DNA from: Excoecaria cochinchinensis
Lineage: Eukaryota > Streptophyta > Magnoliopsida > Malpighiales > Euphorbiaceae
Length of the DNA stretch: 64,000 bases
Reading direction: 5' to 3'
Assembly: GCA_947683425.1 (NCBI GenBank)
Contig: CANTUQ010000017.1
Location: forward strand, 2,046,001-2,110,000
A program made the translations under genes and the position numbers. This document shows, one piece after another, positions 1 to 12,070 of this stretch. The notes under the pieces were generated by a model. It ran no database searches, was not told the origin of the DNA, and was given only the letters and a program-made list of their open reading frames with translations. Every line of letters starts with the position of its first letter. Position 1 is the stretch's first letter.

Positions 1-235
1 TCAATAACTATATAATAGAAATCTTAGAAAGTATAATAGGAAATATACTTTAATATAATTAAAATATAGAGTTATAAATACAATATCCCAAAAAGGTTAC
101 AATTTTTACATCCTTTACAAAAATAATACATGTACAAAAAGAATTACAGGAGGAGACAAAAATAATAACTCGACTCCTACGTGGCCTGCCTGCAGATGCA
201 CGACTCGAGCACTCCCAGAAGTCCTTCACGCTACC

Positions 236-274
236 TGCACGGGATAAAAGCCCGTGCTAAGCGATAACGCTTAG
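236..274 (-). other. Double hairpin in LTR A
   Basis: On the minus strand: stem CTAAGCG/CGCTTAG with loop TTAT, then a second perfect stem GCACGGG/CCCGTGC with loop CTTTTAT, then CAGGT. Confidence 0.85.
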
Positions 275-906
275 TGGGGAGAAACAAGCACAACAGAACA
301 CTATAATAATAAACATGCACTAACATACATAAATCATTATGCATCAGCGTACAGAGATATAACTATATAATCAGGATAACATAACGCAATGCACTAAACC
401 ATTACACTATTCAGAGTCACACAATAATCAGAACACTTCACTGTATCAAAACCAGACAGTTCACACAATAGCCTGAAATCAAAGGTTGAGGATATGGGAA
501 CACGGCACGGGAGACCGAAGCCTCAAAAACACTTTAATACCCGAAGGCATCGCGGGAGACCGGAGTCTCAAAACATTTTATCACTACCCGGAAGATGACC
601 ATCTCGGAGGTCGACCGCTTTGCCCAAACGGGGCGGACAGAACAGCTGAACACTAACCCCTTCTTAAGCATGCTTAATTATCCTATACCTTGACACTTTA
701 GGCCCGACAACACAATAACTCACCAGACAATACATAACAAAAACAATATTCAAAATAAGACTCTTATATAAAATAAATCCATATCAAGGACACTAGTACA
801 ATAATATCACGAGTCAAAGGTACACACATATACCATGCAATAGTGAGAAACCGTGCAAAGTGGAATAAACGAAACACATTCAGAAAACAAGGCAAGCAGG
901 AAGGGC

Positions 907-1350
907 CTCTGTCGCGATCGCGACAAGTGTCGCGCTCGCGACAGAGCACGGGGTACTTCGTCGCGTCCTCGCGCCAAGAGGCCTGGTCGCGATGAAGCAC
1001 TCGCGGCAGAATTCACAAAGCCGAGCTCTGTCACGCTCGCGACAAGCGTCGCGATCGCGACAGAGCACGGGGTACTTCGTCGCGTCCTCGCGCCAAGAGG
1101 CCTGGTCGCAACGAAGCACTCGCGGCAAAAATCACGGAGCCGAGATCTATCGCACTCGCGACAAGCGTCGCGATCGCGACAGAGACCAGTTCCTTCCTCT
1201 TCGCGCGCACGCTCGGCAGCACGCTCGCGTGGAGGGTTCCGCTACCAAGCTCTCTGTCACGCTCGCGACAAGCATCGCGATCGCGACAGAGGGCTCTTCA
1301 AGAACAAGGGGCCAAGTCCGCCTTCTGTCGCGATCGCGACAGAACCCAGA
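907..1350. repeat. 119-bp tandem repeat of CpG-rich palindromes in LTR A
   Basis: About two and a half units with a 119-bp period start at 907, 1,026 and 1,145. Each opens with paired palindromes of the TGTCGCGATCGCGACA type (perfect 16-bp dyad) and a TGTCACGCTCGCGACA variant. The units share a spacer containing ACGGGGTACTTCGTCGCG. Two further isolated palindrome pairs follow near 1,255-1,290 and 1,326-1,342. The block is far richer in CpG than the surrounding LTR. Confidence 0.85.
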
Positions 1351-2611
1351 TTCGCCCAATTCTGCTCTTTTCCTACTCTTTTCACACCCAACTCTTCATG
1401 CATGCACACAACATGCTCAAAACACTTACCTCTCGCCTCCAGCACATCACCGCATCATTCTGAAGCCACATAATCATTTTTACACAATAATCAAATATAA
1501 ATTCAACAAGAAATCACTCTCAACCAAACTCAAATACACTAATGTGGCATGTTCAAATTCCGGAAACACATAATATCCTCACTATATCACTAACACTTCA
1601 CTAAATCACTACTCCAATTAAACATGCATTTATAAAACACTCAAGATTATAAATGACTTGCAAACACAAGATAGAGTTGATCCAAGAAGGAAATTAGGGA
1701 AAAACCATAATCCACAACACAGCTCACAACACTTACATGCACTCAACCACAAACTCAAGCACTACAAATCAAGCTCCCATACATCATCAAATAAACTCCA
1801 AAACCTGGAAATCGCAGCTTCAAACCGAGCTCCTCACGAATCCACTTTATCCTTGCCCTTGCTCTTCCTTCTCTCTTCCGATTCTTGCACAAAAACCCAG
1901 CCACAAACACTCAAATCAGACCCAAACACAATCAAAACCCGAAATCACAGAACAAGAAACAAATACGAGACCCCAATCCGAACTCAACCACTTACCTTCA
2001 ACACTTCCAGCTCAAACCTTCAAAGATCCCACTCAAAACTCCAAGAAAACCCAAGCAAAGAGAGATAAGAGAAGAAAAATGAAAGCAAGAGAGAGGGGAG
2101 GACGGGAAAATGAGAAAGAAAGGGGAATTTGAGATAGCTTCCACGGGAAGCCTCACCCCAAAAGCTGCCCCTCTCTTCCTCTCTCCTACTTTCATTAATT
2201 ACTCACCAACCTCTTGCCACATGTCACAATCCAAGGGAATCCATCAATCCATCTTAATTCATCCCCTAATGGCACTATACACTAACCACACTCAAGCCTT
2301 ATTCTTACACAAATATCTTCTATACACCATACACTCACTCACACCATAATTTATCTTATAATTCCACTTACCTCCAAGGCACCATGCACCACAAACCACA
2401 CAATAAAAACCTTAAGTCCATTAACACCCTACAACTATACACTATAAACACACACTAATATTCCCTTCTCTTCACTTACCACTTAATTAATTAATTCCTT
2501 TAACACATATTTCCTTATTAACCAAAATTCTTCTTACCCTAATTACTAAAATACCTTTACTTTACCGACTTAAAGCACAAATTCCTACCGGGCCCTATTT
2601 GGGTTGTTACA

Positions 2612-5474
2612 TTCAATTTCTGCTGTACAACTCTGATCTTCTCCTCTGTATCTCTGACCAGATCTAGCCCAATCACTGACCTCTCGGACAACTCTGTCCA
2701 ACAAACTGGAGTCCTACACTGACGTCCATACAAAGCCTTATAAGGAGCCATATCGATACTGGACTGATAGCTATTGTTGTAGGCAAATTCCATAAGCGAT
2801 ACATACTTGTCCTAACTACCCGGAAAGTCCAAAACACAAGCCCTTAACATGTCCTCTAAGATCTGAATCACACGCTCGGACTGACCGTCTGTCTGAGGAT
2901 AAAATGCCGTACTGAAGTTCAACTTGGTACCCAAAGCTCGCTGCAACTCTTTCCAAAACTTAGATGTGAACCTTGGGTCCCGGTCTGAAACTATGGACAA
3001 AGGCACTCCATGCAACCGAACTATCTCATCCACATAGATACTGGCCAATCTATCCATCTGGTAATCCATCCTGACCGGCAAGAAGTGAGCGGACTTTGTG
3101 AGTCGATCCACAATAACCCAAATAGAATCATGCTTTTTCTGAGTTAAGGGCAACCCAGAAACAAAATCCATGGTAATATCATCCCACTTCCACTCGGGAA
3201 CGGACAAAGGCATGAGCAATCCAGAAGGAACTTGGTGCTCAGCCTTTACCTGCTGACATGTCAAGCACTTGGATACAAAGTCTACTATGTCCCTCTTCAT
3301 ACCAGACCACCAATAAAACTGCTTCATATCCTGATACATCTTCCTACAGCCAGGATGCATGGTGAAAACTGTACTGTGTGCCTCGCTCAAAAGCTGTTTC
3401 CTCAATTCCTTATCATCCGGAACACACAAACGGTTCCCATACAAAAGCGCTCCATCAAGAACCGAGAACTCTGACTGCTTGCCCAAACTAACCTCTTGTA
3501 CAATCCGCTGAAGCCTCTCATCAACCTTCTAAGCAACAACTATCCGCTATCTCAAGGTAGGCTTGACTCTCAACTGAGCTATCAAAGCCCCATCCAAACC
3601 AAACCTCCATCTGAACCGTCTCAAAAATAAGGCAGAAACTGACTTCCGACTCAAAGTATCTGCGACTACATTGGCCTTACCCGGATGGTAATCTACAATG
3701 CAATCATAATCTTTAAACAACTCAAGCCATCGACGTTGTCTCATATTCAGTTCCTTCTGAGTCAGGAAATACTTCAAACTCTTGTGGTCCGTAAAGATCC
3801 TGCATTTCTCCCCATAGAGATAATGGCACCAAATCTTTAAAGCAAAGACGACTGCTGCTAACTCAAGATCATGCGTCGGATAGTTCCTCTCGTGTGGCTT
3901 TAACTGTCAAGAAGCATAAGCCACAACCTTACCTTCCTGCATCAGAACACATCCCAGACCAACACCTGAAGCGTCACTATACATAACAAACTCCTTACCC
4001 GAGATGGGTTGAGTAAGTATAGGAGCTTCGACTAACAACTGATTCAACCTCTTAAAGTAAGCTTGACACTTATCCGACCACTCGAACTTAACTCCTTTCC
4101 TCAACAACCTAGTCATCGAAGCGGCAATCACAGTGAAACTCTTAACAAACCGACAGTAGTAACCTGCCAGACCAAGGAAACTCCTCACTTCCTAAACATT
4201 CCTAGGCGCTTTCCAATCGACTATCGCCTCAATTTTAGTTGGATCTACTTGGATACCCTTGGCTGAAACTATGTGGCCCAAAAATGACACTTCCCGAAGC
4301 CAAAAATCACACTTACTCAACTTGGCAAACAACCGATGTTCCCTCAACACTTGCAAAACCAATCGGAGATGTTCCTCATGCTCGGTCTCATCCTTGGAAT
4401 ACACCAAGATGTCATCTATAAACACTACTACAAATCGGTCCAAGTATGGCCTAAACACTCTGTTCATCAAATCCATGAATGCCGCTGGAGCATTGGTCAA
4501 ACCAAATGGCATAACAAGGAACTCATAGTGGCCATACCGAGTCCAAAATGCAGTCTTAACCACATCCTCATCCTTAACCCGAAGCTGATAATACCCAGAC
4601 CGAAGATCTATCTTGGAAAAGACTACTGCACCTCGAAGCTGATCAAACAAATCTTCTACTCTAGGCAACGGATACTTGTTCTTCACTGTGATCTTGTTAA
4701 TCTGCCTATAATCAATACACTCCTTAAAGACCCATCTTTCTTCTTGACAAATAGAATCGGAGCTCCCCATGGAGATATGCTGGGTCGAATGAACCCCTTA
4801 TCCAATAGCTCTTGTAGTTGAGTTTTAAGTTCTCTCAACTCTACAGGAGCCATCCGATAAGGTGCTTTCGATACAGGTGTGGTACCCGGCATGATTTCTA
4901 TGGCTAGCTCAACTTCCCTCTCTGGAGGCAAACCCGGCAAATCACTTGGGAAAACATCACTAAACTCCCGAACAACAAGGATGTCCTCAATCCTCACTTG
5001 ATCCCTCTTAGAATCCAAAACTACAGCTAGGAAAGCCTCACAACCTTTTCTCAAAAACCTCTTGGCTCGAATTGCAGAAATCACGTTGTTCACAGAACTC
5101 GCACCCAAACCTCTTACAAACACTAGAGCTCGGTTCCTATCTCGAAGCACAAAGGTCTTCCTATGACAATCGACCACAGCCCGATACTTGCCCAACCAGT
5201 CCATACCCAAAATCAAGTCATATTCTCTAAAAGGTAACTCTATCAAATCCGCAGGGAACTCAACACCCTCAATCATCAAAGGACAACTCCTAAAAACTCT
5301 ACTCACCCTGACACTATGCCCTAATGGATTGGTCACACATATCTCATAGTCTAACTGATCTACCACATGCAACTTATCAACAATCTTATGCGTGCACAAA
5401 TATGAGTGTGTGGAACCAGGATCTATTAGAGCATATAATTCAATGTCATGGAGTAGGAACTTACCAGCAATCAC
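2612..5474 (-). pseudogene. pol: Broken pol of element B (protease, RT, RNase H, integrase)
   Basis: The protease region has ALIDPGSTHSYL, a variant of the usual D-S/T-G core with P for S, near 5,430. Reverse transcriptase has the VVFIDDILVYSKD catalytic motif near 4,400 and the YPLPRVEDLFDQL and MPFGLTNAPA blocks upstream. RNase H starts near FVMYSDASGVGLGCVL (about 3,980). Integrase has the H-C-C zinc region (CLTCQQVK), the catalytic MDFVSGLP and SDRDPRFTS stretches, and RTPVCWTE. The frame shifts near 4,730, between protease/RT linker and the RT core. Stop codons occur near 4,192, 3,907, 3,547 and 2,812. The C-terminal integrase is missing because LTR A starts at 2,611. Confidence 0.9.
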
Positions 5475-5666
5475 ATCAGGGGCATCCTGCTCCTCTCTGG
5501 CTCTAACTACATATGCTCTAGCTGCAACAGGTGGAGGACGCTCAACCGTCTCAGAAATAGCTCCATCTCTAGGTCGACCGCATCGACCTCTACCTCTACC
5601 TCTAGCAGCCAGAGAAACATTCGATCCAACTCTGCTAGCTCCTCCCTATGGGCCTAAATCCTCATT

Positions 5667-6686
5667 CTACTGGGGACAACTAGCCAGACGGTGCTCGGTG
5701 CTCCCACACTTAAAGCACCCACCAATGAGCCACCTACACTCACCCCGGTGAGCCTTGTTGCAATGTGCACAAACAGGTATAGCATCAGATCTACCACCTC
5801 TACCAGAACTAGATACCGCTATTAAACCTTGCCTTTTACCTCTAGTAGCCGAACCAACTGATGGCTCATCTTGCGGGTTCCTAGATCTCTTACCCGAAGA
5901 TGAGGAAAAACCACCCCGTGCAGAATTCCTTCGCTGCGCTCTCTCCCTAAGCAATGATTTCGTCTACTCCGCCCTCATGGCAGCCTCTGCAATCTGATAA
6001 TAACTTACCCCTGGTGTACACATCAAAGAAATCAAAGCAATCTTCAAATACTCGTTCAACCCGGCTTCACAATGCTTGCATCTGAAATCATCTGTCATAA
6101 CCCCACGCGGAGCATAACGGGACAACCGATTAAATTCCTTCTCATAATCCGAAACCGACAAAGCCCTCTGCTTCAGACTCAAAAACTGCGCCCATCTTGC
6201 ATCCCTATATGCCTGAGTCACATACTTCTTTGTGAACTCCTCCCCGAAGAATTCCCATGTAACCGGATCAGGCATCTGAGGTTGCCTACATACCAACTCC
6301 CACCATTCGTAAGCTGACCCTTGAAGCAATGCCACAGCACATTCAGCTTACTGATCGGGAGGACACCTGACTTCCTTTAAAGCTCTCTTGACTTTATCAA
6401 GCCACATTTCAGCTAGCTCTGACTCATCTAGCCCGATCCCATAAAAATCCTCAACACCAGCTCTTCTTAAACTCTCTATCGGAGCTTTAGGGGCAGTCAC
6501 CCTTTCCAAAACCCGAGCCATGTCCTGATGCAATCTGAACGTAGCCTTAAAAGGCATGGCAGCGGGCTCAGACTGGACCCTAGCACATTGAGCCGACACA
6601 AAAATAGAAACAGACGGATCTACAGCTGGAGGATTCACACTTTCAGCGGATTCCTCAAGCACACCACGAGCAGAATCAGAATCCAT
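5667..6686 (-). pseudogene. gag: Broken gag of element B with CCHC zinc knuckle
   Basis: The start is MDSDSARG at 6,686, matching the MESDPSE start of gag in element E. A Retrotrans_gag core is visible (LLQGSAYEWWELV, TWEFFGEEFTKKYV, SDYEKEFNRLSRY). It ends in CFKCGSTEHRLASC, a C-X2-C-X4-H-X4-C nucleic-acid-binding knuckle. Two nonsense codons (near 6,348 and 5,964) interrupt an otherwise single frame, and a third near 5,667 separates it from the protease part. In the parent element this protein packaged RNA into virus-like particles. Confidence 0.88.
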
Positions 6687-6788
6687 CTAACAAACAAGAT
6701 GACAGCCGCATCAGCCAACACAGCCCTAAACATAGACGTATCCACACATAGCATCACATAAACAATCACCCAGAAATGCCTTAACCTA

Positions 6789-6801
6789 GGTTCTGATACC
6801 A
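6789..6801 (-). other. Primer-binding site of element B
   Basis: The minus strand reads TGGTATCAGAACC five bases after the end of the 5' LTR. This is the initiator-tRNA-Met-complementary type (TGGTATCAGAGC) with one change. It fixes the LTR boundary at 6,807. Confidence 0.8.
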
Positions 6802-7212
6802 CAACTTGTAACACCCCTTACCCGTACTTAGGCGATCCCATCCCATGAGGAGTAAGATGCCGTACGAGTCAGGGTGTAAACGCACAAAGCATAAATATAT
6901 ATATAAATTCAATCAAAGATAAATATACATAAATACGGGGCAATTAAAACTTTTGCGAAACATAAAAACTAAGGCTGATCATGCATTAATATAACGGAAG
7001 CATTACATTACTGTTTGATCAACCAAGAGATACAACAGATAATTACAAATCCCAAAATACATGTACATAAGCGAAAGCTATTACAAAACTGATGTAAGAG
7101 AGTTCTATACAAAAAGAATCCTCAAAATACGAAAATAAAGCCCTACACCTAGACCCTACTGTGTTGGCTTCGATGGCTGCGACTCTACCAAAGCAAACTC
7201 CTTCCGCACCTA

Positions 7213-7248
7213 CACAAGTAACACTTCGTGCTAAGCGATAACGCTTAG
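7213..7248 (-). other. Double hairpin in LTR B
   Basis: The minus strand has CTAAGCG/CGCTTAG with loop TTAT, then CACGAAG/CTTGTG with one bulged base, then TAGGTGCGGAAG. Confidence 0.75.
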
Positions 7249-7952
7249 TGGGGAAACACACATATAGCATAAGGACAACCATTCACAACGGTCGTCAAGG
7301 AAAACACATACAGATGGCATAATCAGAAATACGCATTAAATAGGAGTATTAACATATGAACATGTATACATATAGAGTCATACCTTCGATAAAGTACCAC
7401 TGCCTTCATAACATCTCATTAATAAACATATTCGGAGAATACATTCTCATAAATATCAAAGCAAATCAAACTATAAGCACCTGCCGACTCAAGGTAGTGG
7501 ATAACGAGTGAACAGACAGTACTTTACGGGTACGAGCCGATTACAGACAGTACCTTACGGGTACGAATCGAGAAACCAATTTTACTTTTAACTTTCACAA
7601 AACATTTTCAAAAGGGACCTTAAACAAGATCCATACACATTAGAGGGTTCACGAGGAACAAAACGGGGACCTGATCGGGGTCCAAACGGAACTAAGCCTA
7701 CAGCTATAAGACTCTATTAGGCATGCCTAACTATCCACTAGACTGACTCTTGCAGGCTAAAATTATACAATTAACGTCCACAATTCAATTATAATAATAC
7801 AAGATTCACATACCTTAATTAACCCGCACATGCAAACATCAACCATCTTACCATTACACAGCTCATAATAAGTGATAAAGAGTGCAAAAATCCAAAATTA
7901 AACTTCCCTAAGTCATGTGAAATAAACAGGATTTTATTGCAAAAACAGGATA

Positions 7953-8281
7953 GGTCACGGTGGTAATCAAATTGGTTGCCACCGTGACATACCAAGGATT
8001 TCGGCAGAATGCAAGCCTGGGGTACCTCACGGTGGTAACCCATCTGGATGTCACCGTGACATACCCAAACTTCAAAACAGAGAGCATCTCTGGGGTACCT
8101 CACGGTGGTAACTAAATAGGTTGCCACCGTGACATACCCATAGCCCAAACAGAATCTAAAGTCTGAACACCTCACGGTGGTAACCAAATTGGTTGCCACC
8201 GTGACATATTCAAACTCTGGGCAGAATGCATCTGGTTCGTGCCTCACGGTGGTAACCAAACTGGTTGCCACCGTGACCCAT
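7953..8281. repeat. Five-unit array of long palindromes with a 72-73 bp period
   Basis: Units begin at about 7,953, 8,026, 8,099, 8,171 and 8,243. Each is an inverted repeat with arms of the form TCACGGTGGTAACCAA and TTGGTTGCCACCGTGA around a short centre. In RNA the arms pair along their length with one U-G wobble. About 35-40 bp of unrelated spacer separates the units. The array sits inside LTR B and is read through by a spurious 172-residue frame. It is not a CRISPR array: the repeats are imperfect, palindromic and inside a plant LTR. Confidence 0.9.
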
Positions 8282-9363
8282 GCCCAGATGCGATTCCTAA
8301 GAGCGATTTCCAGGTCATTCAAGCCAAAAAATCCCAAACTCTCACCTCAAACCACATATCCACACTTTAATAATAATAACAAACTAAATCAACATCATTG
8401 AATCATGCCATTAACAAATCCTACTCATGAATTCAAAAAACAATATCAATTTACATAATCCATTTAATCACTATTCATACCACAATTCCATCAAACTCAC
8501 ATTGGTTCCCAAAACACACAATTAAGGTTTAATAGACAAAGAGAACCAAAACCCATAACATAATAACTAGTAAAAACATCAAGAACATCACAATTTCCAG
8601 AATTTCATTCAATTAAACATGCCAACTATTCAAATAGCACAAATTCCCAAACCTTGCAATCCTTAGCTCCAAATCAATGAGCTCCACTAGTCCCAACCTT
8701 CTCTTTGCCCTTTGGCTCATGAGGAGGCTCAGTTAAACACTAAACCACCAAAAATACACAAACTCAAAACCCTAATTTAAAACCTTAAACCAGAAAATAG
8801 GAAGAGAAGAAGAAGAACTTGAACAAAACCAAAACCAAAAGCATAAAGCTTACCAATCAAACATGAGGAGCAATTAATTCCCACCACACCAACTTGAATC
8901 CAAGCAAATCACTTAGAGAAGAGCAAAGAGGAAGAAGAAGAGGGAAGGAGAAGGGAGAACGGGAAAATGGGGTTTGGAAATCTGAATTTCCCCTTTTCCT
9001 CTTTCTCTTTCCTTTCTTTTCTCCCCCTTTAGACTTGTCAACATCTTAGTGGAGGGCATTAATCACTCACACACTAGATGCACATGTCACACACACACAA
9101 TGAAACACTCCAATAATGCACCCTACACATGTATGAGCAACACACACAATGCAATCTCATCTAATACTCACACATAATAATATGCTCACATGCATGTGAT
9201 CCTAACTCCACTTATGGACACCTCATTTCTATATGCACCACCACTCAGTAACAAACCCATAAAATATTCATATATACCAAATACCCCTATGATACGCCAA
9301 AACCATGCAAATGCACACGCATACATATTTCTCGTTCGACTAGGGGGAAAACGGGGTGTGATA

Positions 9364-10391
9364 AGACTAACAAATATGACAAAATGCCATCAAAACATGT
9401 ATAATAAAGCCACAAACATGTTTGTTTAATCATAATAGCTACTTACGATCTATGTCTGATAACAAACAACAACAAACATACGATAAACAGATTAACAAAA
9501 TCAAATGAAAAAAAAAACAGAGTATGTACAAATAGAAGAACTAACTGGTAAAGCAAAACGTAAAAAAAAAAAAAGTAAAAAGAAAGAAAGAAAGAAAGTA
9601 GAAAGAATAGGAATTGAGTATTTACCCTCAGATATTGATCTTTGATCTGCAAATAAAAGATTTCTTGTTTCCCTCTTTGCTCTTCTTGAAAGGATGGTTA
9701 AAATAGAAACTCAAAAACTTTTTAATGGAAGTTACATTCAAGAAAACCAAAACAATGGACTTTCCAACGTTAAGAACTTGTTATCTTTTTCTCAAAACCA
9801 ATCTCATAATGTTTTCCTTTCTTTCTTCTTCGTTTCTTTCTTTCTCCCCAAGCTTTTTTCTTTTTGTGTTTTTCTCTTTCAATTCAGCTCTCTCCAATAA
9901 TTCCTTATCTCTTTTTTCTTCAGCTTTCACTTCTCCTTAATTATATTTGACAGGATTAGCTTTCACTTCTCCTTTTACTTTAGCTTTCACTTCTCCTTAA
10001 TTATATTTGACAGGGTTAGTTTTTTCTTTCACCCAATCAAGCATAAACCGTATTTTTTAAACCAAATCCCCTGAAAACAGGGAAAAGGGCCGTTAGGAGC
10101 AGTATGGGGCGCGTGAGGCAGGTAAGATTTTCATCTCACCTGTGAAATGAGCCTCATGTGGTGAGGCTGCATCTCACCAACGTGAGATGGGCCTCACAAA
10201 CGTGACGCTCCATCTCACATGGGTGAGATGGGCCTCACCCCACTGCCCCCCCAGCAAACCTTAAAACCTTTTTTTTTTAACAAATAGCATTTTCGAGTAC
10301 AAACACTTTAATTTTTCCTCTTGCCCGCGGCAGACATCATTTTCATCACTAGGTGACTTTGGTTTGAGCTGGATCAGGACCCGGTGTCTAC
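9364..10391 (-). mobile_element. LTR D': truncated LTR of the same Tat-like family as element H
   Basis: On the minus strand it starts TGTAGACACCGGGTCC at 10,391, identical to the start of the H LTR at 16,193. It follows the same order: a GTGAGGCCCATCTCAC palindrome block, a TTACCGG/CAGGG region, then a stretch ending in an ATATCTGAGGGTAAATAC-like sequence near 9,620. It is cut at 9,363 where element B inserted; the remainder should lie beyond the left window edge. No coding sequence is present; frames of 60-80 residues here are chance. Confidence 0.75.
10105..10245. repeat. GTGAG/CTCAC palindrome block in LTR D'
   Basis: Alternating CATCTCAC, GTGAGATG, GCCTCAC and GTGAGGC words form several overlapping inverted repeats. 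The same block recurs in the H LTR at 16,350-16,460, so it is a fixed feature of this LTR family, though the unit number and spacing differ between the two. Confidence 0.75.
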
Positions 10392-10868
10392 AGTTTTTGG
10401 TTTAGAAGCGCCTACTTGTGATCCCAAGGGGAAAGAGAAGGCCAGTGGGAGTGGAGCATGCAACTAGGAGCATAGGATTCTGCAGGTTTGGGAATTTTTG
10501 CATTTTCTTGTGCTTGTTGTGGTTGAATGATTACTGGAAATCTGATGCCTTTGGTGATGCATGTTGGAATAAATGTAATGAATTTTGGTTGGTTCTTGAA
10601 TTGATTATATTGAATGTGTAAAATATGCATTTGTGTTGTTGTTTGTGTTGGGAAATGCCGATCTCAGGTAAGTTGTTGTTAGAAATGGTTTTGAAGTTTT
10701 GGGTGTCTTTTGGAGCTATGGGAGTTTGCAAATTTTCTGCAAATTTAGAACACAGAAGTGGTGTATCCAAGTCCCGATTGAATTAACATCTTCTGATCGG
10801 ACATGCCTAGAATACACAATGCTTGACTTTCGATTATAAGATGGGAAGTTCTCGATCAGGGAATGGAA

Positions 10869-11350
10869 AGCACGATTCGTGCTTTTGATGGGAGCCAGGT
10901 CACGAGACGTGCTGAAGAGCATGACTCATGACATGGTGAAGAGAGGCAACATGAGTCGTGTCATTTTGCATGAGTTATGTCCCCCGCTCTCCCTTTCCGA
11001 TCGTTTGCTCTCCCTTCCGATTGGCTCTCGGCTGTCGATCGTCCGCGCGGTTAGGTGCATGACTGCCAAATAGAATGGGAGATCCAATAGGAACCTACTG
11101 AAGGAAACACGATTCAATTCGTGTGGGCTGGAAGCCAAGTCACGAGTCGTGCACGCAAGCACGGCTCGCGACCGGGCTTGGAGCATCAGCACGACTCGTG
11201 CTGCTGGTTCCTCTCGCATGATCGGCCTTTCGGCTAAAGGAAAGCATCGACACAAGTCGTGATTATCTGCACGACTTGTGTCCTTCACTTTTCTTCGATG
11301 GTGGCCTTTGGCCACTATTGCGAGCACGACTCGTGCCGTGATCGCGACAG
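10869..11350. repeat. CACGACTCGTG palindrome cluster in LTR C
   Basis: At least eight imperfect copies of a GCACGACTCGTGC-type dyad are scattered through 480 bp, for example near 10,873, 10,902, 10,953, 11,141, 11,190 and 11,325. Spacing is irregular. One TGATCGCGACAG fragment, related to the LTR A/E palindromes, lies at the right edge. Confidence 0.75.
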
Positions 11351-12030
11351 TTGGCCCTTGTCTGCCCTATCTTTCTGAAATGCTCTGTTTTTCTGCAAAT
11401 GAATTTCCTATCTTTTTTGCATGAGTTTTTATTATTGTATGGAATATAAACATGCTTCTATATGAAAAATACTATGATTTCTTTATGTTAAATTATATGT
11501 TATATTTTGGAACATGACTTGCCTTATGTATAAGGTCAATCTAGTGGATAGTTAGGCATGCCTAATAGAGTTCTTTAGCTACAGCCCTCTGTTCTATTCG
11601 AAACCTGATCAGGTCCCCCGTTTGGTTCCTTGTGAACCTCAATGTGTTTGGATCTTATTTAAGATCCCCTTTGTAAAATGTTTTTGAAAGGAAAATGTGA
11701 TGTTGTTTTTTGATTCGTACCCGTAAGGTATCGCCATGTGTTCGATTCGTACCTGTAAGGTACCGCCATGTGTTAGCTCGTTATTCACTATTGTGAGTCA
11801 GTAGGTGTATTGTCTGTTTTGTTATGATTATGAGAATGTGAACATCTGATCGGTTATAACTATGAACATGTGAAGCAATATGTATATGAATGTGTATATG
11901 GACTTACAAATGCTATAAATGTGATTCAGTTATGATTATATTATATGATTATCAGCTTATGCCATAAGTATGTGTTTTGCCTTGACGACCATTGTGATTG
12001 GCCGTCCATATTATTTTTGTGTTTTCTCCA

Positions 12031-12070
12031 CTAAGCATTATCGCTTAGCATGGGTGTTCTATCCGTGCAG
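12031..12070 (+). other. Double hairpin in LTR C
   Basis: CTAAGCA/CGCTTAG (one mismatch at the loop end) is followed by GCATGG/CCGTGC (one G-T pair) and CAGGTGCGGAAG. Confidence 0.75.

Larger units (their letters stand above)
1..2611 (-). mobile_element. LTR A: Gypsy-type long terminal repeat, 3' end cut by the window edge
   Basis: Read on the minus strand, the LTR begins TGTAACAACCCAAATAG, the same start as LTR E, and lies directly in the integrase of element B, whose reading frame resumes at 2,612. It carries the CTAAGCG/CGCTTAG double hairpin near 240-274. In the other LTRs this sits 340-440 bp from the 3' end, so roughly 100-150 bp of A should lie left of the window. Whether A is a solo LTR or one end of a whole element cannot be told here. 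Open frames in the CpG-rich middle and in 1,658-2,132 look accidental. The flanking bases TTCAA at 2,612-2,616 are the expected target duplication, but the partner copy is outside. Confidence 0.75.
2612..9363 (-). mobile_element. Element B: decayed Ty3/Gypsy chromovirus-like retrotransposon (5' LTR, gag, most of pol)
   Basis: The order on the minus strand is 5' LTR (6,807-9,363), tRNA-Met-type primer site, gag with a zinc knuckle, protease, reverse transcriptase, RNase H and integrase. The integrase is interrupted by LTR A after the motif leading into its C-terminal part, so the rest of the element and its 3' LTR lie left of the window. Gag and pol were one continuous frame, as in plant chromoviruses of the Tekay/Del type. 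That lineage call is inferred from layout and from similarity to the chromodomain-bearing fragment F. Several stop codons and one frameshift make it non-functional. Confidence 0.85.
6807..9363 (-). repeat. 5' LTR of element B (about 2.56 kb)
   Basis: The 3' end on the minus strand is GGGTGTTACA, followed by the primer site. The 5' end is placed at TATCACACCCCG (probably a mutated TGTCACACC) at 9,363. It shares blocks with LTRs C and F, for example GGTTTGGGAA after a GGCAAAGAGAAGG stretch near 8,650-8,720. It holds the five-unit palindrome array, the GTACC/GGTAC hairpin near 7,550 and the CTAAGCG hairpin at 7,231. Confidence 0.75.

Noticed and set aside
853..1573. Overlapping frames of up to 206 codons on both strands
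   Set aside because: They run through the CpG-rich 119-bp palindrome repeat of LTR A; Arg/Ser-rich translation in several frames at once is a base-composition effect.
1658..2132. Frames of 131-136 codons
   Set aside because: Low-complexity Asn/Gln/Ser/Lys reading of A/C-rich LTR sequence with no domain and equal openness in neighbouring frames.
7953..8281. CRISPR-like look of regularly spaced repeats
   Set aside because: Nuclear plant DNA, imperfect long palindromes, unequal spacers, no cas genes, and located in an LTR.
7819..8337. 172-codon frame on the minus strand
   Set aside because: It reads through the five palindrome units, giving repeated 'TVATNLVTTVR'; the period of 72-73 bp is nearly a multiple of three, so no stop appears.
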